Shown here: positions 13,501 to 23,200 of the stretch, in pieces | How positions within the stretch are numbered: the stretch's first letter is position 1 | How the letters are laid out: each line of letters begins with the position of its first letter | Origin: Liolophura sinensis | Lineage: Eukaryota > Mollusca > Polyplacophora > Chitonida > Chitonidae | Length of the DNA stretch: 64,000 nt | Reading direction: 5' to 3' | Assembly: GCF_032854445.1 (NCBI RefSeq) | Contig: NC_088295.1 | Span: 9,657,385-9,721,384, forward strand | Translations under genes and position numbers: made by a program | Notes under the pieces: generated by a model | The model's input: the letters and a program-made list of their open reading frames with translations, nothing else | Database searches by the model: none | What the model was told of the DNA's origin: nothing

Positions 13501-16125
13501 AAAATTTGGCCTGTCGGCGAAACCCAGAAATCGGTTACGTCTTTTCCGCCTCGCCTAACAGATCATTCGGTTACGCCACGTATGTTTATCAACCCGATCG
13601 GTTACGCTAATTGTTTACGTGGTTTATGTTTCAGGCATCATTATGGATCATTAATAAAAGTATTCAGCTTAATGTTATGTTTGTTTTTCTTTTCTATATC
13701 TAGCAGCTCATACCGTAAGGTTGGTGAACAAAAGAAAGAGAAATTTTACACTCACACGGTGTTTCAACGTTGTGTGTTGCCTGGTTGGTACTTGACTCCT
13801 GTGGCACATTTTTACGTGAAATTCCGTTATACAGGCTTATATGTTTGCAATATGCCCAGTCGAACATTAAGTACTTCCAGTAAGTGTCATTACGGTATTG
13901 GGGAGCGAGTTTGGTATCCCTGATTACTGATAATTAACGCAGTTTCCAACGCACGTGGTGTGAGTCTTACCACAGTGATATATATATATATATATATACT
14001 CGCTACAGGGCCGGGAGAGACCTTGACGTCACAGGCCAATGCGTCACAGGCCTGTGCTCTAAATCAGAACAAAGCCGGTGAGGTCCCGTGAGGATCCATC
14101 AATCTGTACGGTAGACTCGACTAATTTGGGCTCGAGTAGCAGTTAAACTACATGTACATGAAAAGGTAACCTTGTTTTATTTACTTGCGTGATCGTGAAA
14201 AGATAAGTCAAAATAAATAATTTGAGTATTATCTCAAAGCCTGTAAAGCATATATGAATGATTACATTTCCATGTGACCAGCACAGGCAGCTGGCTGTGG
14301 CTGAAATCGATGTTTCTATTTTTAGACGCGTTGCCATACTGGCCGCGTTGTGATTATGAAAGCTGTTCAGTCCAGTTTATCTGTAGTTACCTAATGCACA
14401 CTGACTCTAAGGGCGTTCTCGTTGGACAGTTGGCCTAACCGATTTTCCGGTTAACCAAATTGAACCGCACGTAACCGTTGCGCGACCGACGGTTTCGTTC
14501 GCGCCAAATTTCGCTGCCTGTACAAATATATCAATAGACATAATAAACTTACTCTTTGCTTCAAGACAAATAAGGAAGCCAGTCGCAAATACTACTAGTT
14601 AATCTGTTTAAAGTTTTATGGTGGCCAGCAATTCACTCTAACCGAAACAGATTCCACAAAACACTAAGACATTTGCCCCTGTTTAATCAGGCCACATGAC
14701 AGCAAGTGGGAAGGTTCAACAACTGCAGTAAACACCTGAAATGTTGTTCTGTATAGGTCTGGGAGTAAGAGAGCAGCTCTGTACAGGCATGAAGGTCAGC
14801 AAAGGCCCGGATACCAAGGCAATTAGACGGGTGCAGCTGAGACTGTAGGAAATCACAGCAGGCATCACGCACTTCTGTAAGCTGTAACAAGTTGGCCGCT
14901 GGGAGTAGCATCTGCATCGACAAAGGTAGGCACATTTAGAGGTATCACATGATTACAAAGAAAAGATTTAGAAGTGAAACATATACAGCTTAAAACCATT
15001 TGAACACTTGATCAGTACTGGATATTAAAACCAATAGACTACATGTACACACTGTACAAGTAAAACACTTTTTGTTTAAATATTGACAACTATAGTAGAC
15101 ATCTTAGTACTGTTTTCATACCTGTGCATTTTCCTCTGTGACCTGTTTTTCATCTCAGTACCATATACCTGTATATTATCCGCTGATCCCTTATTTCATT
15201 ACAGTACCCCATACCTGTACCTTATCCTCTGTAACCCATTTTTCGTCCCAGCGCCCCACACCTCCACACTATCCTCTGTGATCCATTATTCCCCATACCT
15301 ATATATTATCCTTGCTGGCTTGTTTTTTATCCTTGTACATTATTCTGCATGAACAATTTTTCATCCCAGTACCCCATACCTGTATATTATCCTTCTTGAC
15401 CTATACATGTATTTCATAGCAGTACCATATACCTGTATACTATTCTTCATGATCCATATTTCATCCCAGTACCCCTTACCTGTACATTATCCTCTGTGAC
15501 ACGTATTTCTGATGTGTAAACGAAGTCTATCAGCTGTACTAGAGCATTAGACTCTATCTCCTGGAGGGTGATTCGGTCAGCTTTAGCCTCCGTCATCTCC
15601 CCAGTGAACATGGCGTAGAAATACTGACTACAGGCAGAGAGCACAGCCCTGTGGGCGGGGATCTCGGTATCGTCCACCACAAGGGTCACGTCACACAGCA
15701 GGTTGTGCCTGACAAGATACACCATTTACAACATCAATTATCACCATTATCAGTATAAATTCAGGTTGATGAGAACTAGAATAAAATGATTCAAGGTGTA
15801 ACATGAGCAGATAAATAGACCATTGTAAAACTGTACCATGTGCATTAAAAACAAGCTTTTGTTTTCTTTTCTCTATCCATTACTTATCTTTACCCAGTTT
15901 CAAGAATTCTAAACATTATCATTTACATTTCAGGTCAGTAATTTGAAAATCATTATTTATTCCCTGCAACATTCGTTATCTAATAAATGCTGGCAGCACT
16001 TACTTCCTCATCATATTCAGCGTTTCAAAAGCCTTACAGCTGTGCTGTGGATGTTTGTAAGCTGGACGCTCTCGGCCTCCCAACATTTTAGGCCTTGCTT
16101 CCATGGCAATGGATTGTAGGACCAT
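1400..16125 (-). CDS. KLHL2/3-like: KLHL2/KLHL3-type BTB-BACK-Kelch protein (whole coding span, 11 coding exons)
   Basis: The joined exons 16004-16125, 15480-15708, 14736-14911, 13207-13303, 12430-12696, 8979-9096, 8269-8466, 6612-6713, 2498-2626, 2080-2220 and 1400-1575 give 584 codons plus TGA. All joints are GT-AG and in phase. Human KLHL3 (587 aa) and KLHL2 (593 aa) are nearly the same length. Domains: BTB about residues 30-140 ([22 protein letters not shown]), BACK about 145-250 ([20 protein letters not shown]), the linker [13 protein letters not shown], then six kelch repeats with YAVGG/DG blades ([26 protein letters not shown]). The family acts as a Cullin-3 RING ligase adaptor: BTB/BACK binds CUL3 and the propeller binds substrate, WNK kinases for vertebrate KLHL2/3. 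An RRSS motif in kelch repeat 3 matches the PKC-site region of KLHL3. KLHL2 and KLHL3 cannot be separated here; the gene may be the pre-duplication orthologue. Confidence 0.96.
2080..2220 (-). CDS. KLHL exon 11: kelch repeat 5
   Basis: Encodes [40 protein letters not shown] and LCRRNA, matching KLHL2/3 repeat 5 ([15 protein letters not shown]). Phase 1 on both sides. Confidence 0.97.
2498..2626 (-). CDS. KLHL exon 10: kelch repeat 4 (source of the adjacent array)
   Basis: Encodes [20 protein letters not shown] then [22 protein letters not shown]. The first 86 bases or so, with the preceding intron tail ending in ttaag, are repeated about 37 times upstream in the gene. Only this copy continues into the rest of the exon (WTPVAEM...) and a donor (gtaaga), so it is the functional one. 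Its acceptor has a purine-rich, weak tract. Confidence 0.95.
2627..6412 (-). repeat. Roughly 103 bp tandem array amplified from kelch exon 10
   Basis: About 37 head-to-tail units follow the functional exon copy. Most are 103 bp; some are 101 bp through loss of two bases near the unit junction, and one near 4377-4449 is about 72 bp. On the minus strand each unit reads: intron tail ending ttaag, then GTCTGCTGTA (exon start), GGGGGGTATGATGGTGCCTC, and on to ACTGACATGTG, where the exon's WTPV codons are replaced by the next unit's intron tail. Some units (near 3190-3240 and 4735-4765) differ from the exon by only one or two bases over the shared part. Reading past a unit junction shifts frame to a TGA, so no array unit can replace the real exon without truncating the protein. 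There is no ORF above 60 codons in the array. Confidence 0.95.
6612..6713 (-). CDS. KLHL exon 9: kelch repeat 3 end
   Basis: Encodes [20 protein letters not shown] and [13 protein letters not shown]. The RRSS motif aligns with the KLHL3 segment holding phosphorylated Ser433. Acceptor is tttcccag, donor is gtaaag. Confidence 0.96.
7128..7227 (-). repeat. SINE 3' fragment (family A)
   Basis: The minus strand carries the family A tail: a diverged copy of the CCCGGTTTCC block, then TATTCTTGAGTACGGCGTAAA and a (AAAT)n end. It is diverged and lacks the tRNA-like head. Confidence 0.75.
7385..7692 (-). repeat. tRNA-like SINE (family B)
   Basis: The minus strand starts GGCCCGCTTCGGTGGCCTAA, with a box A-like stretch and a box B-like GGGTTCAACCTGG about 50 bases later, as in tRNA-derived SINEs. 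The body follows (GTAAGTCTTTGG in reverse, then GACTGGGTAGGGTGTCATGG). It differs in sequence from family A. The far boundary is approximate. The 61 and 73 codon ORFs inside it are incidental. Confidence 0.55.
8269..8466 (-). CDS. KLHL exon 8: kelch repeat 2 and start of 3
   Basis: Encodes [33 protein letters not shown], then [20 protein letters not shown] and FDGSS. The first 14 bases and the acceptor of this exon are the proximal unit of a degenerate tandem repeat that runs to about 8798. Confidence 0.97.
8457..8798 (-). repeat. Degenerate roughly 40 bp tandem array over the exon 8 splice acceptor
   Basis: About nine diverged units of 30-44 bp in the pattern ACCATGGCCACACctgtca then cataaagcacatacatgtt on the plus strand. 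The proximal unit is the KLHL exon 8 start itself (minus strand GTGTAGCCATGGT preceded by tgacag). Several distal units keep the gacag acceptor-like end. The array lies wholly in the intron except for 14 exon bases. Confidence 0.8.
8799..8978. other. KLHL intron remainder between exons 7 and 8
   Basis: Unique AT-rich intron between the degenerate array and the exon 7 donor; nothing else recognised. Confidence 0.6.
8979..9096 (-). CDS. KLHL exon 7: kelch repeat 1
   Basis: Encodes [20 protein letters not shown] followed by [19 protein letters not shown]. It is near identical to KLHL3 repeat 1 ([17 protein letters not shown]). It starts in phase 0 after the LPK linker exon and ends in phase 1 with donor gtaagt. 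Confidence 0.96.
9097..10549. other. KLHL intron 6, part downstream of the Tc1 element
   Basis: Intron sequence. A short SINE-tail-like stretch (tactcaagaatatt, about 9240-9262) is visible. The 91-codon minus ORF at 9890-10165 and the 72-codon plus ORF at 9531-9749 show no recognisable domain and I treat them as chance. Confidence 0.55.
10550..12088 (-). mobile_element. Tc1-like DNA transposon, apparently full length
   Basis: The ends are perfect 27 bp inverted repeats, 10550-10576 and 12062-12088, starting tatactatccaaaaaaagaa. The outermost bases read TATA on both sides, consistent with insertion at TA. The 1.54 kb length and a single uninterrupted transposase match Tc1/mariner. It lies in KLHL intron 6 in the same orientation as the gene. 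Confidence 0.95.
10748..11755 (-). CDS. Tc1-family transposase (DD34E), intact
   Basis: An intact 335-codon ORF from [20 protein letters not shown] to the TGA-free end GGHNRY and stop. The N-terminal half holds the paired HTH DNA-binding region ([18 protein letters not shown], then the GRPR-like SGRPRVTT linker). The catalytic triad is visible: Asp in CFSDESRF, Asp in [10 protein letters not shown], and Glu in [13 protein letters not shown] with 34 residues between the second Asp and Glu. Length is typical of Tc1 (about 340). The enzyme cuts and pastes the element by binding its inverted repeats. With no stops or frameshifts, the copy is recent and could be active. It has no functional tie to the host gene. 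Confidence 0.95.
   Translation of the reverse strand: MPRLDTVTRNIAIGRLQAGESQSSISRRLHFSQSMISRLAARYNNTGTTNDRRRSGRPRVTTVAQERYIRVLHLRDRCATAESTAASIPGLRRISGQTVRNRLGEHGLRARRPYVGIVLRPHHRANRLRWCNNVTARNLRNWQRICFSDESRFLLQRRNGRNRVYRHAHERYAPNCVRQVDRFGGGSVMMWAAISYTGRTNLVHVQGNLTAVRYRDTILQPHRLPVIDVQRELFQQDNARLHTARVTRDFLTENYVNVLPWPSRSPDLNPMEHLWDELDRRLRQRQPQPQSLQEQVACLQEEWQNIPQASVQRLIQSMTRRVKTVICARGGHNRY
12430..12696 (-). CDS. KLHL exon 6: end of BACK and linker to the propeller
   Basis: Encodes 89 residues starting [20 protein letters not shown], through [20 protein letters not shown] and [14 protein letters not shown], to [13 protein letters not shown]. Open sequence continues upstream of 12696 but is separated by a good acceptor (catttgttcag); that upstream part is intron. 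The donor is the less common GTTTGT. Confidence 0.96.
12697..13206. other. KLHL intron between exons 5 and 6
   Basis: AT-rich intron; open sequence upstream of the exon 6 acceptor is not conserved with KLHL proteins. Nothing else seen. Confidence 0.6.
13207..13303 (-). CDS. KLHL exon 5: BACK domain
   Basis: Encodes [20 protein letters not shown] then [12 protein letters not shown], matching the EEFLSL...LISSDKLTVSSEE block of KLHL3. Acceptor is gttacag, donor is gtgggt, leaving phase 0. Confidence 0.95.
13493..14520. mobile_element. Non-autonomous DNA transposon with inverted termini
   Basis: The left end CAGGCAGCAAAATTTGGC and the reverse complement of the right end CAGGCAGCGAAATTTGGC match at 17 of 18 positions; weaker similarity continues through a GAAACC stretch to CGGTTACG. 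Both sides are flanked by TACAAA (13487-13492 and 14521-14526), a 6 bp target-site duplication. Several CGGTTACG motifs near the left end (about 13520, 13568 and 13598) resemble transposase-binding subterminal repeats. The interior (1.03 kb) has a (TA)10 run at about 13978 and no transposase; the 113-codon ORF at 13582-13923 has no recognisable motif. The superfamily is not assigned. Confidence 0.75.
14736..14911 (-). CDS. KLHL exon 4: BTB end and BACK start
   Basis: Encodes [20 protein letters not shown], then [20 protein letters not shown] and a TEQHF end. This block is highly characteristic of KLHL2/3. It ends in phase 2 (AG|gtgttt), completed by the T of the next exon to give Ser. Confidence 0.97.
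14912..15479. other. KLHL intron between exons 3 and 4
   Basis: Pyrimidine-rich intron with an irregular repeat of the theme catcccagtaccccatacctgt about every 50-70 bases from roughly 15120 to 15480. The last iteration (agtaccccttacctgtaca) overlaps the exon 3 donor on the minus strand. Confidence 0.55.
15480..15708 (-). CDS. KLHL exon 3: BTB domain core
   Basis: Encodes 76 residues beginning [20 protein letters not shown] and ending VTEDNVQ. It carries the BTB signatures ([31 protein letters not shown]). Acceptor is cttgtcag, donor is gtaagg. It aligns almost without gaps to KLHL2/3. Confidence 0.97.
15709..16003. other. KLHL intron between exons 2 and 3
   Basis: A 295 bp AT-rich intron bounded by matched GT-AG sites; nothing further seen. 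Confidence 0.7.
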
Positions 16126-16170
16126 CAGCCTTTAATGCTGCTATCCACTGCAGGACTAGCGACTCCTCAA
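16004..16170 (-). CDS. KLHL exon 2: start codon and N-terminus
   Basis: The acceptor follows a T-rich tract (ttttttgccag) and the donor is GTAAGT at 16003. Two in-frame ATGs occur: 16125 ([15 protein letters not shown]) and 16104 (MEARPKML). An in-frame TAA lies just upstream of the first. I use 16125; 16104 is equally possible. The exon ends with ETLNMMR plus two bases of a Lys codon, matching the KLHL3 segment before the BTB core. Confidence 0.88.
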
Positions 16171-16976
16171 CTGGCAAAAAAATATTCAAAATGAAGAATG
16201 ATATTCTTCTCGCCAGCTAACTGTCACTGATAGCTGTACACGGTATTTAAAAAACTCTCATTAGAATCTTTCGCACTGCCAGAGCTTTTCTTTTTAAGTG
16301 TAATACAACACAACCCACCCATAACCCTCATCCACCCAACAACTGCACTCATAGGTACAGGGAATAATTATCATAGACAGTAGTGAATGACAGCATCGCT
16401 TTCATCAGAGATGAAAAAAGTACCGTACCTCTCTTCTTCCAACTGACAAAAGCATATATGCATTTTAAATGCTGACCAAGCCAGGGGGTGACCACATTAT
16501 ACAATAACCTGTCAGCAATCATAAACTGAGAAAAGCTTTATCTCAAAATTACAAAGATTACAAAAAGGTAGAGCTCCATATCACTAGACTGCCATCCCTA
16601 TGAACATCTCCCAAACTGTCAGATCTATGAAAGAGTAAAAAAAATCACACACATTAAAATAACAGCTGTTTGCTTGCATGCAAATCTTCATTCTTCGCTA
16701 CTTACTGGATCAGTCTGGATCCACATTATTTTTTTTTGGACAGATTAAATAAAGTTTTGTGAAACAATATGTCAATGCCATAAACATGGTGATAACAACA
16801 CATATCTAGAGTGAAAGAGAAGCTTGTTCTGTTGTAGTTGTTGCATGAAGCAAATATCCCAATGACTTGTCCGCTGTCATTCTCGCCCTGAGTGTACCTC
16901 TTACATCGCTGGTCGTACAATGTTGTAAGGAACATTCAGCAACACTTACCAGATAAATAGACAAAAACATACTTAC
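16171..16976. other. KLHL 5' intron
   Basis: Likely intron between the 5' UTR exon (donor gtaagt at 16971-16976) and coding exon 2. No coding sequence recognised. Confidence 0.6.
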
Positions 16977-17219
16977 TTCAAGTTTTACATGGATGTGTTT
17001 TACAATCATTTTCATTTTCTTGTCGCCCCCAAAACAACCCAAAGCTAACTTCCGATCTAACGCCGCATGCGCAAAGGTCAGGGGTCACGGTTTCGCGTGC
17101 CGGCGATGGCGATGGCTTGTCAACGTGAGAGAGTTTGACAGGCCAAGATTTCACATTAAACCTCTCTCTGGATCTTTCGACCTTCAAGTGCTAAGTGCTG
17201 TAGTATGTCTGTTTTGAGA
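16977..17219. promoter_or_regulatory. Divergent promoter of the KLHL and tandem-CH genes
   Basis: A minus-strand splice donor (TTGAA|gtaagt) at 16977 marks the end of a probable KLHL 5' UTR exon, and the start codon of the plus-strand CH gene lies at 17205, only about 230 bp away. The interval is locally GC-richer and holds an NRF1-like palindrome (CCGCATGCGCAA, about 17062-17073) and a TTCCG ETS-like site (17049). Such sites are typical of TATA-less metazoan divergent promoters. Start sites are inferred, not seen. The KLHL leader would carry a short upstream ORF (MKMIVKH...) that stops in the next exon. Confidence 0.65.
17205..17219 (+). CDS. CH gene exon 1 (MSVLR)
   Basis: Five codons, ATG TCT GTT TTG AGA, then donor GTAAGT. 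Joining to 23936 gives MSVLRVYLNWVN, a natural start of a CH1 domain. The very short coding part explains why it has no long ORF. An ATG further upstream has not been excluded. Confidence 0.8.
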
Positions 17220-20200
17220 GTAAGTATATTTTTGTGATATAGTTACGGTTTCAGTCAGATTGCTTTTGATACAGGTCGATATGCAGTGGTATTGTTCCGG
17301 CGAGCCGGTGGTCGGCCGGTCGGTCGTTGTTGTAGGCGGTTGGAGGCACACAAGTCGAGGCTTGTCAATGCGTCGATCAGAGCTGTCACTTCTCCAAGTC
17401 CCACTGCCACACTACAGGCAGGACTTGTATTAGAGGCAAGGTGATTGCTTGTAGCTGGGTTGAAGGTATGCATGTTTATCTAGATAAGGATTGAGAAATA
17501 TTGAATTAGGAAGTTAAATGTTTTGCCTACATCATGATGTAACTTCATTTAGGCCTAATCACGATTTATTACTTATTTTTGCTGTACATGCAGGGCTGTA
17601 GTGGGTAGTTCGAATAATGTGTAGGTCCTGCTTGTACCATGGAATGGTGTATGTTACCTGTGCTGGCCATAGTAGTTTTCGATTAAGGGGACTTTTAGCT
17701 CGAAACATTTTTGGCTTGTATCCAAAGTAACCCTACATGTACCACCACATAACTAATTTAATTAGCACATCAGGGAGTAAGGGACCTATTTTCTGCACAC
17801 ATTAAGTACTCTAGCTAACTGACAAATACAAGTATTTACAAACATTGATCATATTTTAAGCCTGGTACACCCAGGTGGATGATGCCAGTGGCAGGTGGTT
17901 GAGTCCGCCGGGACTGGTGACTCGAGTGTTCTCATGTGCACACCGGCGGTGATCGGAAAAGTTGGACACGTTTTAACTTTACCTGTTCCGACTGCCAGTG
18001 GCCATGTTCTCATACTGCTGTCATGTACCGCTGGTGGGGTACTGCCAGTTGTATGAGAACCAGTATAGTTTTCAGTTGATCCTAAAGCAAACAGAGACAC
18101 AAACATGTGACAACTTAAGATTCTAGGAATATATATAGACGTAATAAATGGTACCACTGAGTATAGTTTAAATTAAGAGTGTTCAATGTCATTGTTGAAG
18201 ATCACATCTGCAGTTCATGGGTGTTCCATGTCAGTATATATTTGCATGCAGTTCATTTAGCCATAATTTAAAAACACTTTGTTGGGCCTAACTCAACCCA
18301 ATCAGAAAACATAGGAGTGGTTTTTGAGGGCATTAGTTAATTGTGATAGCCGCTTATGACAAATACAGAGATTTTAAAGAAACTGACATGCAGAGAAAAA
18401 TTTAAGAAAACAACTTTTATCACAACCTGAATAAAAACCTTTAAAATTGAGCATTTTTTGGAGGGTTGGTAAAATTAGGCTTAATGGTGACATTGGTGTT
18501 GTTCAATATTAATGTTCACATCTGCAGTTCATGGGTGTTCATTGTCAGTGTTTGCATCTGCAATTCATGGGTGCTCCATGTGCATATTCACACCTGTAGT
18601 TCATGGGTGTTCCATGTCAGTGTTCACGTCTGCAGTTTTTGGGTGTTGCATGCCAGTGTTTACATCTGAGGTTCACAGATCTTCCGTGTCAGTTTCCACA
18701 TCCACAGTTCATGGGTGTTCCATGTTAGTGTTCACATCTGCAGTTCATGCATGCTCCATCAGTGTTCACATCAGCAGTTCATGAGTGATCCATCTCAGTG
18801 TTCACATCTGCAGTTCATGGGTGTTCCATCTCAGTGTTCACATCTCCGGTTCATGGGTGTTCCATCTCAGTGTTCACATCTGCAGTTCATGGATGTTCCA
18901 TCTCAGTGTTCACATCTTCAGTTCATGGGTGTTCCATCTCAATGTTCACATCTGCAGTTCATGGGTATTCCATCTCGGTGTTCACATCTACAGTTCATGG
19001 GTGTTCCATCTCAGTGTTCACATCTCCAGTTCATGGGTGTTTCATCTCGGTGTTCACATCTACAGTTCATGGGTATTCCATCTCAGTGTTCACATTTTCA
19101 GTTCATGGGTGTTCCATGTTAGTGTTCACATCTGTGATTCATGGGTGTTCCATGTTAGTGTTCACATCTGCAGTTCATGGGTGTTCCATGTTAGTGCTCA
19201 TATCTGTAGTCACTAGTTTGTGAAAGGTATGCACTGTTTAAGTGGCATAGGCTATCTTTAAATTGTGTGCAGAGCAGCAAACCTGTGATACACATTCAGT
19301 AGTTATGTTGGAATGTGTCCAAAGTCAAACATCTAGGTAGACTTAGACCTGTTTGTAGACTTCAGTGTTTAAGGGAGCTTTGGATTACTCTACTGGAGCC
19401 TGTTGAATTTGAGGCCAATGGCAAACAAGCCATTTTGAATTTTGTATACTTAGAACTTTGTGAATGTGTAGCAGTATTTCTTCAGCCTCATGTGTCTAAT
19501 CTGTATGAGAACAAGACACAAGGCTTCCAACTTTTGGAAGTTGCAATGGTAGTACTGTCCTCATGGTGGACATCTTGGATTTTTGCAACCAGCAACATGT
19601 GGATTATCACCTGTTTTTCCCCGGCCTCTGGCTGTTTTCCACCATAATGCTGGTCACCATCATAAATGAAATGTTCTTGAGTATAGCATAAAACTCCAAT
19701 GAAATAAATAAATAAATAACAATTGTGCACAGAATTACTGGCACTTAGTACTACCTAACTGCAACAGGACTACCATCCTTTTGGTTGTAATCTTGAGCTT
19801 TTTTCTAAGTCCTTCTTGATGTGTTTGTCTTCTTCAGGCTTTCCTGTGAGTGGCTTTTAGATTAATATTGGTCCAAATAAAATTTTGATCGGTAATAAAT
19901 TTAATTTGGTGAGTGTCTTAGACTTTAGGAAAAAGCAGTGACATGAATGTATATACCGGGACTGATTAAATGTGTGTGATTTTCTCACTCTTCTATTGAG
20001 CAATTGTCTTGCAGAATTTTTGATTGAGAAGAATGTTCATATGGTACCATTGGAGCCATCTCATGTTTTACTTGATTAATGTCTACCTTACTTCATTAAT
20101 TTGTCCACAAATGATATAACTACAAAGTGCTACATGTATGTGGAAGTGTTAGGGAAAACATGAGTGCTTGTTCAAGCATAGCTGTTTATTTATTGTAATT

Positions 20201-23200
20201 GATACACTCAAAATCAATCATGCAAATGTATCAACAAAACGGACGATATTTTTTGGTCCGACAGTTTACATTGATGTGCTGTAGCCTGTGAGTCACATAC
20301 AATATTTACCTTAAAAATTAGCCTTAAAAGATGCATTTTAGAGGATGGTCAAGGTAATAGAACATTACTTTTTGTGCTGAAACTTACATTTTTTTCTCTA
20401 GTATATCATCCTATTTTCCTTGGACCGTTCCAAAGTCAGTAGAATTCTCAGAATCAGGAAAACAGTTTTGGACGTAATTTTCCGTCAGAAACAGTATCGT
20501 TTACATGTGTGCTAAATTGACATAACACATGGAGTATGATATATTAACCATCAGTTGTGCTTGCAGCAATCGTTCCATATCACTTGATATCAACACAGGG
20601 AGAAAAGGGACGTATGTATCAGGCTAGATTCAGATCAGTCACTGGGAGGGGATGTTGGCTGCATAATTAATGCTATTGTGATGAAGTCACTGTGTGGTGG
20701 TTAGCCAGTTTGGAAAGGACATGTAATCATGCAGCCCATGATACAGTTTGTATATGAACAGTTTGGGTTTGGAGGGATAGTCAATACACATGGAAAAGTG
20801 CACTGGATGACAGAAAAAGTGTGCATTTAATACAAATAAATACATTTGCTGTAAAGAAAATTTGCAGGAAATGAATGTACATTTTACAGGCGAGTAATGG
20901 TCATAAAGTATTGTTCTTGGCTCTGAAATTCATTCATCATTCTTTCTCCAAACAAACCACAAAGGTGGTTTGAGGGATTTGTTTCATTTAGTCAAGGGCT
21001 AAGCCCATTTATTCTGAAGCATTATTTAAGATGCAGCTGTGTAGGTAATGGTATGTTGATATAGTGCTGGGCAAATGCTCGTCACACCATAGTGACTATA
21101 CAGTCCTGTAGGCATATATTGATATTTATGTACTTCAGTCATATTGATATACAATAGTATTATGAATGTGCTTTTTGCTTGCTCAGCATTATTTGGTTTA
21201 GTCTGTGAAGTGCATGGATACCTTACGCTCCAGGACAGCGTAACATGTACAACAAGGTGTGGCTGCTCCGCAGAGCTCCAGGTATTGTTTCCACAGGTGC
21301 TGTGTATGTGAATATATGTGCCAAATAGGACGAATGCAAGAACTGGCTCAGGCGTTAAGCCACAGGCGAATGATTCGATCATTTCCCAAAGCTCTTCGGC
21401 AATTAAGTACAGGTCAATTTCTGACCAATCTGTAAGTCGATATCTCTTTTATGCACAGACGACCTGTCGTGTCAGTGTTGACATTACTCTATCGCCTTTC
21501 CTCCCGTGTTGTTAAGGTTGACAGCATTCACACACAAGTGACCAAGCATTATGTACAGATAAGTACAGGTCGCATTAAGGTATAAGCAGAGGACTGGTCA
21601 AACACCCCCAGGCTCTCAATGGGCTGTTTGAGTATAGACAAGCACTAACCAAACAATCAACAGATTTGTTCTTAAGGACTTACCTTTATGCTAAGATCTT
21701 AACAGTCAAAAGATTTCTGAATAAATCTTAGGCTATAGCTTTATATTTAAACTTTTATACACTTTTAGACTCTTGTTTGATTATCAACACCAGAATGGAG
21801 AAATCATTGGTTGACTCTGATAGAAAGCATATTGTCGTATGTGTATCAGTTGAAATTTTATATTCAGCCGGTCTATGTAATTGACACCTTACACAGGTGA
21901 TAAGGTTTGAGTAAACATGTTTTACCTCAGATTTCACTCACTGCATTTGATGTTGTTGAGATGAAAAAATAAAACTGAGAGCTTTGATAAACAAGTAATT
22001 CATGCTTACATGATAATGTCAGATGTTAAAAACATTTAGTCTATAATCACACTTTCCAGCCAGTGTCCTCTTCTCTGCACAATTTATGAAAGGTCACAGA
22101 GGCAAACTGTCGCTAAGTCGCAATGGCGATTGTCATTCATGGAGACATAGATCATGTACACTGGCTTGTAGCTGTTATTGTAGGTGTTGGTGAAATTGGA
22201 AACTAATTAAATTCCGAGACTTTATTGCCTCAAAATTTATTTTGTCGTTTTATGTCACTGAGATTGGTTTTACCAAAGCATGACCCTTCACTTCTAGTGT
22301 ACCTGGGAATTGTCTGCAATGCGCTGAAGCCTAAAGTCTTTGTGTGTTTTTTATGGCTAGGTTCTAGCCATGTAGAAATTATATAGTCCGTCTGTGTATT
22401 TACAAGCTGCGCCTTAAGAGCCCGTGGAAAGGGAGCGCACAATTGTCATATTATTCGTTTGTGGATGTATTGAGTACACTTTTCTGGGGATATTCAATCA
22501 ATATATTATGAGCAGTCAGGCCAAAGTATTAGGCAGCCACAAAGCAAAGTACACAGGTACTTGTCAGAACATGTTTTCTTCTGTGTACTAAATAAATAAT
22601 GCCACATACATAATACATACATATAATACTACCTTGACCATTACATGCTAACATTATAATCTTAGGGGTTGACTTCTTCTTCGGGTGTCTGACAGTTAAA
22701 GTGATTTTGTTATCATTGTTTAAATGGGGTGTGTAATGAAATTTAGTGTAAGATGCTGTTAAGTGGAAACTTGTCCACGTTCATTGTTTACCTTTGGTGA
22801 AATTATGACCTGCTTGACAGGAAAGTCAGGTAAATACTCTGGTTGATGCAAACATGCCACCTGAACAGCGCTGATTTTTATTTCACGCTGAATAAAATGA
22901 ACATTTATTCACCCTTTCGTATGGTGATGTGTCAGAAGAATTATTTTATACACACCTATGGCTAGGGAACAAGTTTTCATTACAAAGAGGATAAGTGAAT
23001 AGCATTAACCTACTTGTACCTGGCTTTTCAGTCTGTGAATTTAGACTAATCTCTGATAGTTTACTTTAATTTCTACCTGGGTAGATTTCCCATTTAACCT
23101 TGTGACAGTGACAGAGTAGGCCTGTTCCAGCAAGTTGCTACATGCTTTGGTCACTTTCTCCTGGTGGGATCGAGAGTTATCTCCCCCTTTACAATGATTA

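Noticed and set aside
13582-13923. 113-codon ORF inside the inverted-repeat element
   Set aside because: No transposase or DNA-binding motif; composition looks random. The element seems non-autonomous.
16978-17217. ORFs of 69-78 codons on both strands in the divergent promoter
   Set aside because: Locally GC-rich sequence lacks stops by chance. They do not extend into the genes on either side in frame.
18466-19223. Overlapping plus-strand ORFs of 90-143 codons with 12-residue repeats
   Set aside because: All three frames are open only because the 36 bp unit is a multiple of three and lacks stops. No start context, splice logic or domain supports translation.
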